The notes below the pieces were generated by a model. The model made no database searches, was not told where the DNA came from, and saw only the letters and a list, made by a program, of their open reading frames with translations. A DNA stretch of 52,576 bases from Shewanella abyssi (GTDB taxonomy: Bacteria > Pseudomonadota > Gammaproteobacteria > Enterobacterales > Shewanellaceae), in assembly GCF_023284025.1 (NCBI RefSeq), contig NZ_JAKIKR010000035.1, forward strand, positions 1 to 52,576. The letters are read 5' to 3'. The position numbers and the translations under genes are program-made. Shown here in pieces: positions 1-8,662 of the stretch. Each line of letters opens with the position of its first letter. The first letter of the stretch is position 1.

Positions 1-111
<111 letters not shown>

Positions 112-112
112 G

Positions 113-196
113 TTAACTCAAGTCTACCTTTATCTGCAGCCCATAGATTTTCGTAAATCATTTCGGGGCATATCGGTCACTATTGAGTGCAAATAA
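113..196 (+). pseudogene. IS66-family TnpB accessory protein, N-terminal fragment
   Basis: This frame reads LTQVYLYLQPIDFRKSF and then RGISVTIECK before a stop at 194-196. The VYL...P(I/V)DFRKS segment is the recognisable N-terminus of the IS66 Orf2/TnpB protein. The family protein is about 110-120 residues, so this is a short remnant with no start codon left, cut on the left by the IS3 end. I see no further TnpB homology downstream of 196. Confidence 0.65.
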
Positions 197-378
197 TGTG
201 CCCATAGCCTGTTTCCCGTGCACCTATGTGCAGCAGTCCCTCTCCTATAAGAATGTGTCGATGTTTGTTGTTGGATGTCTGTAACATATTTACAACAATA
301 GTTCTAAAGTGCTAGTCTGAGTGCATTAATTGAGCCGCTATTGCACAAGTTTTTAGTTATTTAAACAATGGAATGTAG
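197..378 (+). other. Intergenic stretch after the IS debris; promoter region of the TonB-like gene
   Basis: I see no gene here. The part nearest the next start is AT-rich and should carry the promoter of the TonB-like gene, but no -35/-10 pair stands out. The only ribosome-binding candidate is a weak GGA about seven bases before the ATG at 379. Confidence 0.3.
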
Positions 379-823
379 ATGAAATACTTATTAATCGTAA
401 TCTCAATTTTTTTAATATCAACAGACAGATAGTGCAGCAAAATCACGATCTGTTTATGCTGATATTTTACTCACTGATATTGAGCCCAAAAGTGATTTTT
501 TATGGCAGAGTACAAACAGGACGCCTCCTCAATACCCAATGGAAATGGCTCGCACAAGTCTTGCAGGATGTGCCATTTTATCCTTTAATATTTCTGATTC
601 AGGTACTACTGAAAATGTGCAAGTTATCAAGTCTGTCCCGAACAAGGATCTTGGTAAGCATTCACGCTACATGGTAAAGAAGTGGCGCTGGGATGCTGCT
701 AATAATGACAGTAATCCAGCTTCAGAAAAGCGTACTCTCAGAATGGATTATTGTATCGGCGGAGAGTCTGCCGAAGAGTCTCTACAGTTATGTAAACAGC
801 AAACACAGCTAGCATGTGGTTAA
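379..823 (+). pseudogene. Secreted TonB C-terminal-domain protein, frameshifted by a 4-bp tandem duplication
   Basis: From ATG 379 the frame encodes a hydrophobic signal-like peptide (MKYLLIVISIFLIST) and then stops at 430-432. The rest lies one frame over: SAAKSRSVYADIL, a PPQYP motif, SLAGCAILSFNISDSG and KHSRYMVKKWRW, which match the TonB C-terminal fold. The two parts rejoin perfectly (ST-DSAAKS) if one copy of the tandem ACAG at 421-428 is removed, so the break is explained by a 4-base duplication. The C-terminal tail has three cysteines. The intact protein would have about 146 residues. Known relatives are small periplasmic proteins with this domain; their function is uncertain. It could be a sequencing error, a true pseudogene or a slippage switch. 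Confidence 0.65.
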
Positions 824-854
824 TTAATCGCAGCGGCGAATAAAAATGACCAGG

Positions 855-883
855 TTATAGTTGCTGTGTAAGGGCAACTATAA
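855..883. terminator. Hairpin between the TonB-like gene and yidZ
   Basis: A perfect 10-bp inverted repeat (TTATAGTTGC and GCAACTATAA) with a 9-base loop lies between two convergent genes. It lacks a long T-run, so it may be a weak or bidirectional terminator. Confidence 0.4.
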
Positions 884-933
884 TTCCAATCTGATAATAC
901 AAATACACCAGCATATGAACTGAAGCTGCAGTG

Positions 934-1887
934 CTATGAACAATAGAGGCTTTTTATTGTGTCTCTGAGCCACTTAATTTTGGGGTTATGTCCGTTGCGT
1001 TTGTGCCATAGCATGGTGAAGGGGGTGAGTAGCTTGTCGAGATACTCCTTATCCAAAGGGATAGGTAAACTGACTAAATCAAAGCGCATGTGCTGTACAT
1101 ATTGTTGGCAGTATTTAGGCGCCGTTGTGAACATATCATGCCCCGGTTGAGCGGCCATAAACAGCGATTGCTCAAAGCTGTTCATTGTCAGCGCGACGTT
1201 ACGCGTAAGCCCCATCTCCATTAACACTTCGTCGAGTGCCCAGGTTTCACTCTTTTCCCAAACAATATTGATATGGGCGTATTTGAGGAATGTCTCTATG
1301 TTCCACTCCTCTTGCAACGCAGGATGGTCTTTATGCAAGTACACCATGGGCAGATCGGTGAACAGCACCTCAAAGTCAATAAAGTAGGGCAGTAAGTCCA
1401 GTAACTCTTTTGAGCGTGGGTGGCTCTCTCTACCGGAAAAACCGATATCAGCATTGCCGCAAATAATCGACTCTAGCGAATCATAATCCCACGTCTGCAC
1501 TTTCACTTTTGCATCAGGATATTTCTGATAGATTGACTGAGTTAATTGATTAAACATGATGAGTAGCAAAGGTGATTCCATTGCCAAATTAAAATGCACT
1601 CCATTGGGCACTTCATCGCCACGTTTTTCTAAGATCTGGCTGCCCATTTGTAGCCACTCGGCAAGATCTTCCTCGATGCTTTGCGCTAGAGGGGTGGGCC
1701 TCAAGCCTTGAGGTGTTTTCACAAACAGAGGGTCGTCAAACCAATCTCTAAGCTTTTTGAGCGCCTTACTTACCGTTGAGGGGGTAACATTTAGCTTCTT
1801 AGCGGTTCTAGATACATTCTGTTCTTTGAGTAAAATTTGTAGCGTGAACAACAAATTAAGATCAAGTCGTGCTAACGATTTCTTCAT
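934..1887 (-). CDS. yidZ: LysR-family transcriptional regulator YidZ
   Basis: A 317-residue LysR regulator. Residues 1-60 form the winged helix-turn-helix ([20 protein letters not shown]), followed by a substrate-binding domain. Long stretches match what I recall of E. coli Yid[35 protein letters not shown] and [12 protein letters not shown]. The start at 1887 ([13 protein letters not shown]) aligns with YidZ; an in-frame GTG nine bases upstream is less likely. It overlaps the end of mdtL by 26 bases and follows it in the same direction, as in E. coli, so the two are probably co-transcribed. YidZ has been linked to anaerobic nitric oxide protection in E. coli; its effector is unknown. Confidence 0.88.
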   Translation of the reverse strand: MKKSLARLDLNLLFTLQILLKEQNVSRTAKKLNVTPSTVSKALKKLRDWFDDPLFVKTPQGLRPTPLAQSIEEDLAEWLQMGSQILEKRGDEVPNGVHFNLAMESPLLLIMFNQLTQSIYQKYPDAKVKVQTWDYDSLESIICGNADIGFSGRESHPRSKELLDLLPYFIDFEVLFTDLPMVYLHKDHPALQEEWNIETFLKYAHINIVWEKSETWALDEVLMEMGLTRNVALTMNSFEQSLFMAAQPGHDMFTTAPKYCQQYVQHMRFDLVSLPIPLDKEYLDKLLTPFTMLWHKRNGHNPKIKWLRDTIKSLYCS

Positions 1888-3076
1888 TGGAACCACTATG
1901 AATGGGAGACCCCAATAATAGTATTAGAGTGAGGCTAATAAGGCTACCTAGTAGCAATATTATCAGCAACATATTTAGCGCGCTCACTCCCAGCAGCCCC
2001 ATAAGCCATATATACAAGCCTGAACTGCATACTTGAGCAATGCCGAGTAAAGAGCTCGCCACTCCCGCTCGCAGAGAGAATGGGCTAAGCGCTTGGCTCA
2101 TTGCAACACCAAAACCAATGGCGAATCCGCTGCATACCAGCGCAAACCCCACTAAGTACAGGGTGTCATTTTCAAAGCCGTAATAAGAGGCGCCTAAAAG
2201 GAGTGCGGCTGTTATCAATACGCATTGTGAGATAAGCATTAGCGAGCTTTGCTTTACCCAAGATAACGCGAGTGGCGCAATAAATGACGAGAGCATGCTA
2301 ACCAAAGCGGTTAACGCCATCACCGAAGAGTATTCGCCGCGATCAAAGCCCATCATTCCCATGAGCAGCATGGGTGAGACGTTAACATAAGTCAGAATGG
2401 TAGTGACGCCCAAGGCGGTGATGATCAACCGACTCATGAAGTAACGCTCGAGAAAAATCTCTGTATTAGCGGGCTTGGTTGCCGTGAGGCTTATGTTGGT
2501 GTCGATTTGCTGCTCGGGCGCCTTATTCGGCTTGGTTTCTTTTAAAATAAATATAGACAGCGCACACACTGAAATCCCGATGGCTGCCATGGTGGTGAAC
2601 AAACTAGGCCAAGGGTATTTAAGCATAATCAAGTGGCCAATGACTGGCGCAATCACCGGAATAATACAGGTAATGCCGTTCAGCATCGACAGTACTTTGG
2701 CGCGGCGCTGGTCGTCTAAGGTGTCGCGTAAAATGGCAAATGCCACTACATAGCAGGAGCCTGCGCCAATGCCTTGTGCAAATCGTGCCATTAAAAATGT
2801 TTCAGTGTTGTCGGCAGAGCCGCAAACTATTGAGGCGATGACAAAAATAGCGGCACCAAAAATGGCGACCGGTCTGCGGCCTATTGCATCTGCAAATCGT
2901 CCGGCAAATAGCATAGTGGTTGCCATACCTGCTAGGTAGATTGAAAAGGCGATGTGCAGTTGCGATTCGCTGGCACCGAGGTCTTGTGCTATTTTTGGTA
3001 GACCAACAAGGTAGAGATCTATCGCGGTAGGGTAGAGGAGCACAAGCGCAAAACTGCAAAGAAGATATCGAAACAT
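1862..3076 (-). CDS. mdtL: Multidrug efflux MFS transporter MdtL
   Basis: A 404-residue, 12-helix major facilitator of the DHA1 Bcr/CflA group, exporting drugs by proton antiport across the inner membrane. The N-terminus ([20 protein letters not shown]), the motif A loop at about residues 59-69 ([11 protein letters not shown]) and the segment [18 protein letters not shown] with [15 protein letters not shown] (antiporter motif C) closely follow E. coli MdtL. A hydrophilic cytoplasmic loop of about 25 residues near 183-208 separates the two halves. It is the first gene of a minus-strand pair with yidZ. A 290-base divergent region separates it from add and its riboswitch. Substrate range cannot be told from sequence. 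Confidence 0.88.
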   Translation of the reverse strand: MFRYLLCSFALVLLYPTAIDLYLVGLPKIAQDLGASESQLHIAFSIYLAGMATTMLFAGRFADAIGRRPVAIFGAAIFVIASIVCGSADNTETFLMARFAQGIGAGSCYVVAFAILRDTLDDQRRAKVLSMLNGITCIIPVIAPVIGHLIMLKYPWPSLFTTMAAIGISVCALSIFILKETKPNKAPEQQIDTNISLTATKPANTEIFLERYFMSRLIITALGVTTILTYVNVSPMLLMGMMGFDRGEYSSVMALTALVSMLSSFIAPLALSWVKQSSLMLISQCVLITAALLLGASYYGFENDTLYLVGFALVCSGFAIGFGVAMSQALSPFSLRAGVASSLLGIAQVCSSGLYIWLMGLLGVSALNMLLIILLLGSLISLTLILLLGSPIHSGSNEEIVSTT

Positions 3077-3258
3077 AAGTACCTCGTATAATTAATAAAA
3101 CGATCATAGGCTTCGAATCATCAATGCACGAGTTGCGGTTATGACAACAGGTATTTCCTATTACGACATACGGTTGATCCATAACGTATTTTATTTGGGC
3201 TGAACTTTAAGTGGCTTGTAGTTATATGGCTAACAATGTTAAATTCCAACCGCTTATT

Positions 3259-3366
3259 ACTTCGTATAATCCCAATGATATGGTTTGGGAGTTTCTACCA
3301 AGAGCCTTAAATTCTTGATTATGAGGTCTGTGACTTTAATTTATTATTCAATAAAGGTAGAGACCT
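3259..3366 (+). promoter_or_regulatory. Adenine-sensing purine riboswitch controlling add translation
   Basis: The aptamer (3259-3327) has the conserved core of purine riboswitches: TATAATC, GATATGG, GTTTCTACC and GATTATGAG, with P1 pairing 3259-3266 to 3320-3327. It is nearly the same as the Vibrio vulnificus add aptamer as I recall it. The specificity base corresponding to position 74 is T (3319), which selects adenine rather than guanine. The expression platform is visible: AGGTCT (3324-3329), part of which is P1, can pair with AGACCT (3361-3366), and ACTTTA (3333-3338) with TAAAG-T (3352-3358). That would bury the Shine-Dalgarno AAAGG just before the add ATG. Adenine binding would free it, so the inferred action is translational activation. 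Confidence 0.92.
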
Positions 3367-4362
3367 ATGAATTATTTAGACTTGCCCAAGATCGATCTAC
3401 ATTGCCATTTAGATGGTAGCGTTCGTCCGCAAAGCGTTATTGATATTGCGCAGCAGCACAACTTGCCATTACCCAGCAATGATCTTAATGAGATCCAATC
3501 ATTAATGGTCGCCCCTGATACTTGCCAAAATCTTGATGAATACCTGACTCGATTTGAGTTGCCACTGTCTGTGATGCAAACCGCTAGCGGTATTGAACGG
3601 ATCGCATTTGAAGTGTTTGAAGATGCAGCCAAAGAGAACGTCAAGTATCTTGAGGTGCGTTTTGCGCCGTTACTGCATCTGCAGAGTGGGCTAACTCTGC
3701 AGCAAGTGATTGGCAGTGCAGTTAAAGGGATGAAAAGAGCTGAGTCGCAATACGACATCAAAGGTAATTTCATTCTGTCGATTATCCGTAATATGCCTAA
3801 AGATAGGGTTAACGAAGTTATCGATGCGGGCGCACATTTTATCAATGACGGTGTGGTGGCATTTGATCTTGCGGGTAGTGAATTGCCTGGATTCTGCGCA
3901 GGATTCATCCCACACGCGCAATATGCAGTTGAGAAGGGTTATCGAGTCACCATCCATGCTGGTGAGCAGGGCGTGGGTCAAAACGTGCACGATGCTATCA
4001 CCATGCTTGGCGCCGAACGTATTGGCCATGGCATCGATATTAAGACCCATCAACAAGCTTATGATTTAACAAAGAGTAAATCAGTTGCGCTGGAAAGCTG
4101 TCCAACCAGCAATGTGCAAACTAAAGCTGTCGACAGCTTGAGTGAGCACCCTTTCAACGAGTTTTATAAAGATGGTGTGTTTATCACAATCAATACCGAC
4201 AACCGTACGGTATCGAATACCACCATGACTGATGAAGTCCGTAAAGTGATGCAAGAGTTCAAGCTAAGCCGTAAAGAGTATTTTGAAATCTACAAGGTTA
4301 GTGTTGAGCATTCATTTGCTTCAGCGGCGGTAAAGCAACAGCTATTAACCTTGGCAGAGTAG
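3367..4362 (+). CDS. add: Adenosine deaminase
   Basis: A cytosolic zinc hydrolase converting adenosine (or deoxyadenosine) to inosine in purine salvage. The 331 residues are close to E. coli Add (333). Metal and catalytic residues are in place: H12 and H14 in [10 protein letters not shown]197 and E200 in HAGE, the GHGID histidine and D278 in NTDN. The residue after D278 is N rather than the second D of many enzymes, a variation seen in bacterial members. ATG 3367 is preceded by AAAGG (3353-3357), which lies in the riboswitch expression platform. It stands alone on the plus strand, divergent from mdtL. Confidence 0.95.
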   Translation: MNYLDLPKIDLHCHLDGSVRPQSVIDIAQQHNLPLPSNDLNEIQSLMVAPDTCQNLDEYLTRFELPLSVMQTASGIERIAFEVFEDAAKENVKYLEVRFAPLLHLQSGLTLQQVIGSAVKGMKRAESQYDIKGNFILSIIRNMPKDRVNEVIDAGAHFINDGVVAFDLAGSELPGFCAGFIPHAQYAVEKGYRVTIHAGEQGVGQNVHDAITMLGAERIGHGIDIKTHQQAYDLTKSKSVALESCPTSNVQTKAVDSLSEHPFNEFYKDGVFITINTDNRTVSNTTMTDEVRKVMQEFKLSRKEYFEIYKVSVEHSFASAAVKQQLLTLAE

Positions 4363-4390
4363 TACCTAGCGTTTATTCTCATCCCTACAC

Positions 4391-4414
4391 GACTCAGAGC
4401 AGATGCTCTGGGTC
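4391..4414 (+). terminator. Probable terminator after add
   Basis: A strong hairpin: GACTCAGAGC pairs with GCTCTGGGTC (10 bp with one G-T pair) around a 4-base AGAT loop, 28 bases after the add stop. There is no clear T-run after it, so termination may be partial. Confidence 0.5.
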
Positions 4415-4463
4415 GCGCTCAACCCTCCTAACAATCCAGCTTTTAATCGGGAGCCAAAATGAT

Positions 4464-4877
4464 ATGAGTAAAGCCATCGAACAGAAAATAGGTAGCGTTG
4501 CCCTAGTGGTGGAAAACTATGACGATGCCATCGCGTTTTATACTAAAAAGCTACAGTTTGAACTGATTGAAGACCTTGATTTAGGCGGCGGTAAACGTTG
4601 GGTGTTGATCTCACCGCCCAACTCTACAGGAACCAACCTGCTACTAGCACAAGCGAGCAATGACCAGCAAAAATCGGCGATAGGTAACCAAACCGGTGGG
4701 CGAGTCTTTTTGTTCCTACACACCAATGACTTTTGGCGTGACTATGAGCAGATGCAGGCTAATGGTATCGAGTTTACAGAAGCGCCAAGGTCGGAAGAGT
4801 ATGGCATGGTGGTAGTATTTAAAGATCTTTATGGAACTAGGTGGGACTTATTACAATTGAATAAAACCACTGCGTAG
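4464..4877 (+). CDS. VOC-superfamily (glyoxalase/dioxygenase-fold) protein
   Basis: A 137-residue protein of the vicinal oxygen chelate fold. Two beta-alpha-beta-beta-beta modules can be seen: IGSVALVVENYDDAIAFYTKKLQFE at residues 10-34 and the second module starting near GRVFLFLHTNDFWRDYEQM, ending in VVVFKDLYGTRWDLLQL. The final D/E-x-Y-G-x-x-W-x-L pattern is typical. Members include glyoxalase I, fosfomycin and bleomycin resistance proteins and many of unknown role; the sequence does not let me choose. It lies about 100 bases after add, beyond a hairpin, so it is probably a separate unit. Confidence 0.8.
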   Translation: MSKAIEQKIGSVALVVENYDDAIAFYTKKLQFELIEDLDLGGGKRWVLISPPNSTGTNLLLAQASNDQQKSAIGNQTGGRVFLFLHTNDFWRDYEQMQANGIEFTEAPRSEEYGMVVVFKDLYGTRWDLLQLNKTTA

Positions 4878-5186
4878 CTAGGGTTAGCGGTAATGTCATT
4901 TATTGCTAAATGGACGTTGATGTTACTCATTATTAGCGTCCCATCGTTCATCAATTGATGATGAGTGAGTTAGCAAAAAGGTCGATATAGTTGCTGTTTA
5001 CAATATGTAAAATGAATCATTTTCGGATGCTTTTCACCATAAATAGATTGTGTTGCGAGCTAAGGTTGGGTAGGTTTTAAGCATGGGTGTGCAACGGCTA
5101 ACCTGTAGTAGCACGAGTGTTAAATATATCGCAGCGACGGGAGAGTCGATGCAAAAATCATTAAAAAGGATAGTGAGGTAACAGGG
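4878..5186 (+). other. 309-base intergenic region
   Basis: I see no convincing gene, riboswitch or terminator. It separates the VOC gene from two small membrane-protein genes. A 33-codon frame at 5083-5181 is open, but its codons and composition do not look protein-like. The last bases (AGTGAGG) give a possible ribosome-binding site for the next gene. Confidence 0.4.
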
Positions 5187-5540
5187 ATGGAATTATTACT
5201 CAAAGCGTTAACGGCACGTGGTCACGCTGCCACACTGAAAGACCGCAAGATAAAAGTAAAGCCAGCGGGTCTATCTAACAATATCTTCATTTCCTATGAT
5301 ATTTCGCTCAATCGATATGTTGTCAAAAGCCATGATCTCATCAATGGCAGTATGGGCGCATTGATACTGCTTAATGGCTTGTGGACCTATAAAACCTCTG
5401 ACGTTTTTGTGGGCTCAATGTTCATCGCCATGGCTATGTTTGGGTTTTTACTCATTATTATGACCGAGCTAAAGATCAAATCTCTGCGTGAATACATGGA
5501 TGGGTTTAATCTTGAGCATCAAGTAAAGCAATGTGGATAA
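5187..5540 (+). CDS. Small membrane protein of unknown function
   Basis: A 117-residue protein I do not recognise. A basic soluble N-terminal part (about residues 1-52) precedes two predicted membrane segments at about 54-72 (GALILLNGLWTY region) and 76-95 (FIAMAMFGFLLIIM), and a charged tail. The start ATG follows AGTGAGGTAACAGGG, which holds a plausible ribosome-binding site. The next gene, also a small membrane protein with two segments, begins 24 bases later on the same strand, so the two probably form an operon. Confidence 0.6.
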   Translation: MELLLKALTARGHAATLKDRKIKVKPAGLSNNIFISYDISLNRYVVKSHDLINGSMGALILLNGLWTYKTSDVFVGSMFIAMAMFGFLLIIMTELKIKSLREYMDGFNLEHQVKQCG

Positions 5541-5564
5541 TAATATTAATTGCTTGAGACGTTA

Positions 5565-5912
5565 ATGGAGTTTTACAATGAGAAGGAATGTAGATTGAAT
5601 TATACCGACTGGTTGAAAACTGAGTATCCACAGTTTAAAAATAGCTCCACTGTTGAAACATTTCAATATATCGAACAGGCTAAAGCCGACACCAAGACGA
5701 TCACTATATTGCTAGTGTTTTTCATGCCATTTGCTTTACTTTACCCAATGAATCATCTGCTTACATCTTATGGTTTCGCGCCTTTTGAAAGTGTTTTTTA
5801 TTGGTGTATGTTTTTGGCGGTGACCTTTATAGGCAGTAAGCTTATGGATAAGCTTGAAAGTGAATTAATTAAAACAAGCTTGAGAAAGTTGCTCAAAAAT
5901 AGCAAGTCATAA
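5565..5912 (+). CDS. Small membrane protein of unknown function
   Basis: A 115-residue protein I do not recognise, taken from ATG 5565 (an in-frame TTG at 5550 is an alternative). A polar N-terminal region (about 1-40) is followed by two hydrophobic segments, near 44-65 (ITILLVFFMPFALLYPM) and 75-92 (VFYWCMFLAVTFIG), and a lysine-rich tail. It has the same topology as the gene just upstream but no obvious sequence similarity to it. The two genes are likely co-expressed. No link to the flagellar genes on the opposite strand is evident. Confidence 0.55.
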   Translation: MEFYNEKECRLNYTDWLKTEYPQFKNSSTVETFQYIEQAKADTKTITILLVFFMPFALLYPMNHLLTSYGFAPFESVFYWCMFLAVTFIGSKLMDKLESELIKTSLRKLLKNSKS

Positions 5913-6023
5913 CTGCTTTGCCTTTACTCCAAGCTGCACACAGTGTCGTTGCCCTGAGTGTCTCCCTTATCCTAATATAGTGTGCTCGAAATATTTATTT
6001 ATATAAGTCGTTGTAGTAGCTGG

Positions 6024-6314
6024 CTAATAGAAGAAGAAAAAGAAATAGGCGATAAGCGCAAATGACATTAAAGCGCCGATAATAACCGGATAGATCTGGT
6101 AACTGTCCTCTGCGCGACGGGCTCGCCTAAAGCACAGGTTAACCAAAATGAGGTTGAAGAGTGCCACCATTATTGAGGTCATTGCGCCATAGCGGAAAGA
6201 CATGTTTTTGAGCTCGACGATAAGATAGATCAAGATCACCCAGTCAAACAGAATAAGGTAAAGAAACAATTTTTGTAATAAGTCGGGTCGTTTTCGCTCA
6301 TATGGCGCTGGCAT
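6024..6314 (-). CDS. Three-helix membrane protein of unknown function at the end of the stator operon
   Basis: A 96-residue protein with three predicted membrane helices (about residues 16-35, 42-62 and 74-95), a basic N-terminus and a phenylalanine-rich end. I know no family for it. A strong ribosome-binding site (CAGGGAG) lies ahead of the ATG. It follows the PilZ-like gene by 50 bases on the same strand with no terminator between, so it is probably the last gene of the fliD-to-lafU operon. A role in the lateral motor is only an inference from position. Confidence 0.6.
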   Translation of the reverse strand: MPAPYERKRPDLLQKLFLYLILFDWVILIYLIVELKNMSFRYGAMTSIMVALFNLILVNLCFRRARRAEDSYQIYPVIIGALMSFALIAYFFFFFY

Positions 6315-6364
6315 CTTGATCTCCCTGTTCGTTACCGGGTACCTATAGTACCAATCTGTTTAAT

Positions 6365-6799
6365 CTATGTTGTTCGACTTGAGGCAAGGATTTTATTGGT
6401 AATCATAGCGCGCTGATTTTCGTCCTCTTCTATCCACATAGCACCAATAAAAAGCAGTTTATTGCTGATATTCTGAATACGCATCACCTTGATGGCGTAA
6501 TACGTACCGTCGAATTTAAGGTACAGTTTTTGGTTAAGTGTTAACTTGCTGATACTAATGATGCCAACGCCACCTAAGCCGATGTTTTTTATATTGGCAA
6601 TGCCTATTTTAATCTTTACCCAGCAATAGTCATCGTATAGCGACAGGGTCACACCATCGCAGGCAAGTTGAATATCTTGCTGCTCATCTTGCCTTAGACT
6701 CACCCTTATATGCTCTCGGCTGTCTGCGTGGCTATGCTGAGGTATTGACGCTTTATCTGCAGGGATAAATTCGCCAGGATTAACGATTGGCTTGTCCAT
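6365..6799 (-). CDS. PilZ-like (putative cyclic-di-GMP-binding) protein next to the lateral stator genes
   Basis: A 144-residue single-domain protein. It carries an RxxxR motif (REHIR, residues 28-32) and, about 40 residues later, NIGLGG (72-77), which corresponds to the (D/N)xSxxG motif of PilZ domains but with G in place of S. Beta-strand patterns between and after these fit the PilZ barrel. Its start is two bases after the lafU stop, which indicates translational coupling. Known PilZ proteins such as YcgR act on flagellar motors as cyclic-di-GMP brakes; this one lacks the extra N-terminal YcgR domain. A role in lateral motor control is inferred. Binding is uncertain because of the S to G change. 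Confidence 0.65.
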   Translation of the reverse strand: MDKPIVNPGEFIPADKASIPQHSHADSREHIRVSLRQDEQQDIQLACDGVTLSLYDDYCWVKIKIGIANIKNIGLGGVGIISISKLTLNQKLYLKFDGTYYAIKVMRIQNISNKLLFIGAMWIEEDENQRAMITNKILASSRTT

Positions 6800-6801
6800 A
6801 A

Positions 6802-7791
6802 TTAGGGGTATCTCGTTCGCGGTTGATTGGCCTCAGCAAGTTGCTTTGCTTCTATAACGTTCTCTTTTGGAGTTTGCTTCTCCTGAGTGAGGCCCATCAT
6901 TTGGCGCAGTTGATTTTCAGCATCCGATGTCATGACTAGTACCTCGATACGGCGGTTCGCGGCTGCGGCGGGGTCATCAACATAGGGTGCTTGGTCTGCC
7001 ATGCCAGTAATTTGAACCACTTGGTGACGTTTAAGCCCGCCGTATTCAAGTACTCTTCGGGCTAACAGGGCGCGTTTGCTGGACAGTTCCCAGTTAGTAA
7101 ATATTTTACCCGCATAGGGCGTTGAGTCCGTGTGGCCAGAAATAGTAATTTTGTTTTCAACTTTGCTCAATAAGGGGCCGAGTGCCATGAGCAGATCTTC
7201 AAAGTAGGGTTTCATATTGGCGCTGCCGCGGGTGAACATAAACTGATGCACATTGTCATGCATTAATATACGTACACCTTGGGGAACGACTTGTAGCTCA
7301 ACGTTGGCTCCCATGCTGACATCTTTGATCACCTTATCGATCTCTCTGGCGAGAAACTCCAGTTGTGCTTGGGTTTCAAACTTACCAGGTACTAGCGAGT
7401 TCATTTCTGGTCCTCTACCGGCCTTGGCGTTATCGGTACCTTCTGGGATACGATTATGCATTGCTGGACCACTGCGTTCGACACCTGTAGAGGCGGCTGG
7501 CAATACCGCTTGTTGAATGGCGAGGTTACCTTGAAAATCAAGCACCGAGGGTGCGCCACTTAAGCCAAATGGATTGATTGACCCGTTAGCGGATAAGTCG
7601 CCATTGAGGTACTGGACTATCATCGTCCGCTCCTGCTGATCTGCGATTTGCATTATCCATAGCACCATAAATAGGGCCATCATAGCCAAGGTAAAGTCGG
7701 CAAATGCTACTTTCCACGCGCCTCCATGAGCTGCTTTAGCTTTGGTGCGCCGTTTACGTCGAATAACGATAGGCTCTGGTCTAATCGTCAT
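6802..7791 (-). CDS. lafU: Lateral flagellar stator subunit LafU (MotB type)
   Basis: A 329-residue MotB-family protein. A single N-terminal helix (residues 27-50, FADFTLAMMALFMVLWIM) carries the ion-binding aspartate D32. It is followed by a plug/linker of about 100 residues and an OmpA-type peptidoglycan-binding domain with ISGHTDSTPY near residues 215-224. The helix resembles proton-type MotB rather than sodium-type PomB, as for known lateral motors. Its start overlaps the lafT stop by one base. With LafT it should form the torque-generating channel anchored to the cell wall. Confidence 0.92.
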   Translation of the reverse strand: MTIRPEPIVIRRKRRTKAKAAHGGAWKVAFADFTLAMMALFMVLWIMQIADQQERTMIVQYLNGDLSANGSINPFGLSGAPSVLDFQGNLAIQQAVLPAASTGVERSGPAMHNRIPEGTDNAKAGRGPEMNSLVPGKFETQAQLEFLAREIDKVIKDVSMGANVELQVVPQGVRILMHDNVHQFMFTRGSANMKPYFEDLLMALGPLLSKVENKITISGHTDSTPYAGKIFTNWELSSKRALLARRVLEYGGLKRHQVVQITGMADQAPYVDDPAAAANRRIEVLVMTSDAENQLRQMMGLTQEKQTPKENVIEAKQLAEANQPRTRYP

Positions 7792-8648
7792 TAGTTTTTC
7801 TGCTCCACCATCCAGCGTTCAAGCTCTATAAAGGTCGGGCGGTTTTCACTTTGGATCTGTTTACGACCGGCATCAATCGCCAACATCGGCGGTTTACCTT
7901 TAGCAAATGCTGCCAAGACTGCTGCAACACAACGCATCTGTGCCGATTTACGCTCGGTTAAATGCTCAAGTGCTTTCGAGAGAGGATCAAATATGCAGTA
8001 GCAGGCAAAGATGCCGATAAAGGTCCCCACAAGTGCTGCGGCAACTTTGACACCAATCATAGTGATGGGGCCATCGATATTCGACATGGTAATAATAATA
8101 CCCATCACGGCCGCCAAAATGCCGAAGCCCGGCATCGCCTCTGCGACCTTATTAAGGGCGTATGAGGGGCGCATTCTGTCTTCATCGATGCGGTGGATCT
8201 CTTCATCTAGCATGTGTTCTAAATCATGAGCCGAGAGCTTGCCAATAGACTGTAGTCTTAGATTGTCGATAAGAAAGTTGAGCACATTCGGGTGTTCAAG
8301 TACTACTGGATACATGAGGAAAAGTGAGCTTTCGTTCGGTTTTTCAATATGATCATCGAGTACTCGTAGCCCTTGAGATTGAATCTGAGCCATCAACATA
8401 TTTAATAAGCCAAACAGTTGTGGGTAGAGTTCAGGATCCTCTTGGTCGACCTTGATCAGCTCTTTGAGTTGCTCAAACATATCAATGAGTACGGGCTTGG
8501 GATTCGCGATAACCAGTGCGCCAATGCCGGCACCAGAAATGATCAGGATTTCGGCGGGCTGCCATAGGGAGATCAAGGTTCCGCCTGCCCAAACATACCC
8601 ACCAAATACCGACAAGAGGATGACGACTAGCCCTAACAGTTTGCTCAT
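7791..8648 (-). CDS. lafT: Lateral flagellar stator subunit LafT (MotA type)
   Basis: A 285-residue MotA homologue with four membrane segments: two near the N-terminus (residues 1-50) and two after the large cytoplasmic loop. The conserved PGFGILAAVMG near residues 172-182 and AALVGTFIGIFACYCIF near 205-221 match MotA; the proline of the first is the functionally important one in E. coli. Charged residues in the cytoplasmic loop should contact FliG. It sits between lafS (14-base gap) and lafU (1-base overlap) in one operon. Confidence 0.92.
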   Translation of the reverse strand: MSKLLGLVVILLSVFGGYVWAGGTLISLWQPAEILIISGAGIGALVIANPKPVLIDMFEQLKELIKVDQEDPELYPQLFGLLNMLMAQIQSQGLRVLDDHIEKPNESSLFLMYPVVLEHPNVLNFLIDNLRLQSIGKLSAHDLEHMLDEEIHRIDEDRMRPSYALNKVAEAMPGFGILAAVMGIIITMSNIDGPITMIGVKVAAALVGTFIGIFACYCIFDPLSKALEHLTERKSAQMRCVAAVLAAFAKGKPPMLAIDAGRKQIQSENRPTFIELERWMVEQKN

Positions 8649-8662
8649 ACTATCTCACCTGT

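Noticed and set aside
432..677. 81-codon GTG-started frame over the TonB-like gene
   Set aside because: It overlaps the clear TonB-C frame and encodes no recognisable protein; it is a shadow of the frameshifted gene.
2802..3182. 126-codon minus-strand frame over the start of mdtL
   Set aside because: It lies in another frame of the same strand as mdtL, whose product matches a known family across this stretch.
5083..5181. 33-codon frame ahead of the first small membrane gene
   Set aside because: No convincing ribosome-binding site or protein-like composition; more likely leader sequence.
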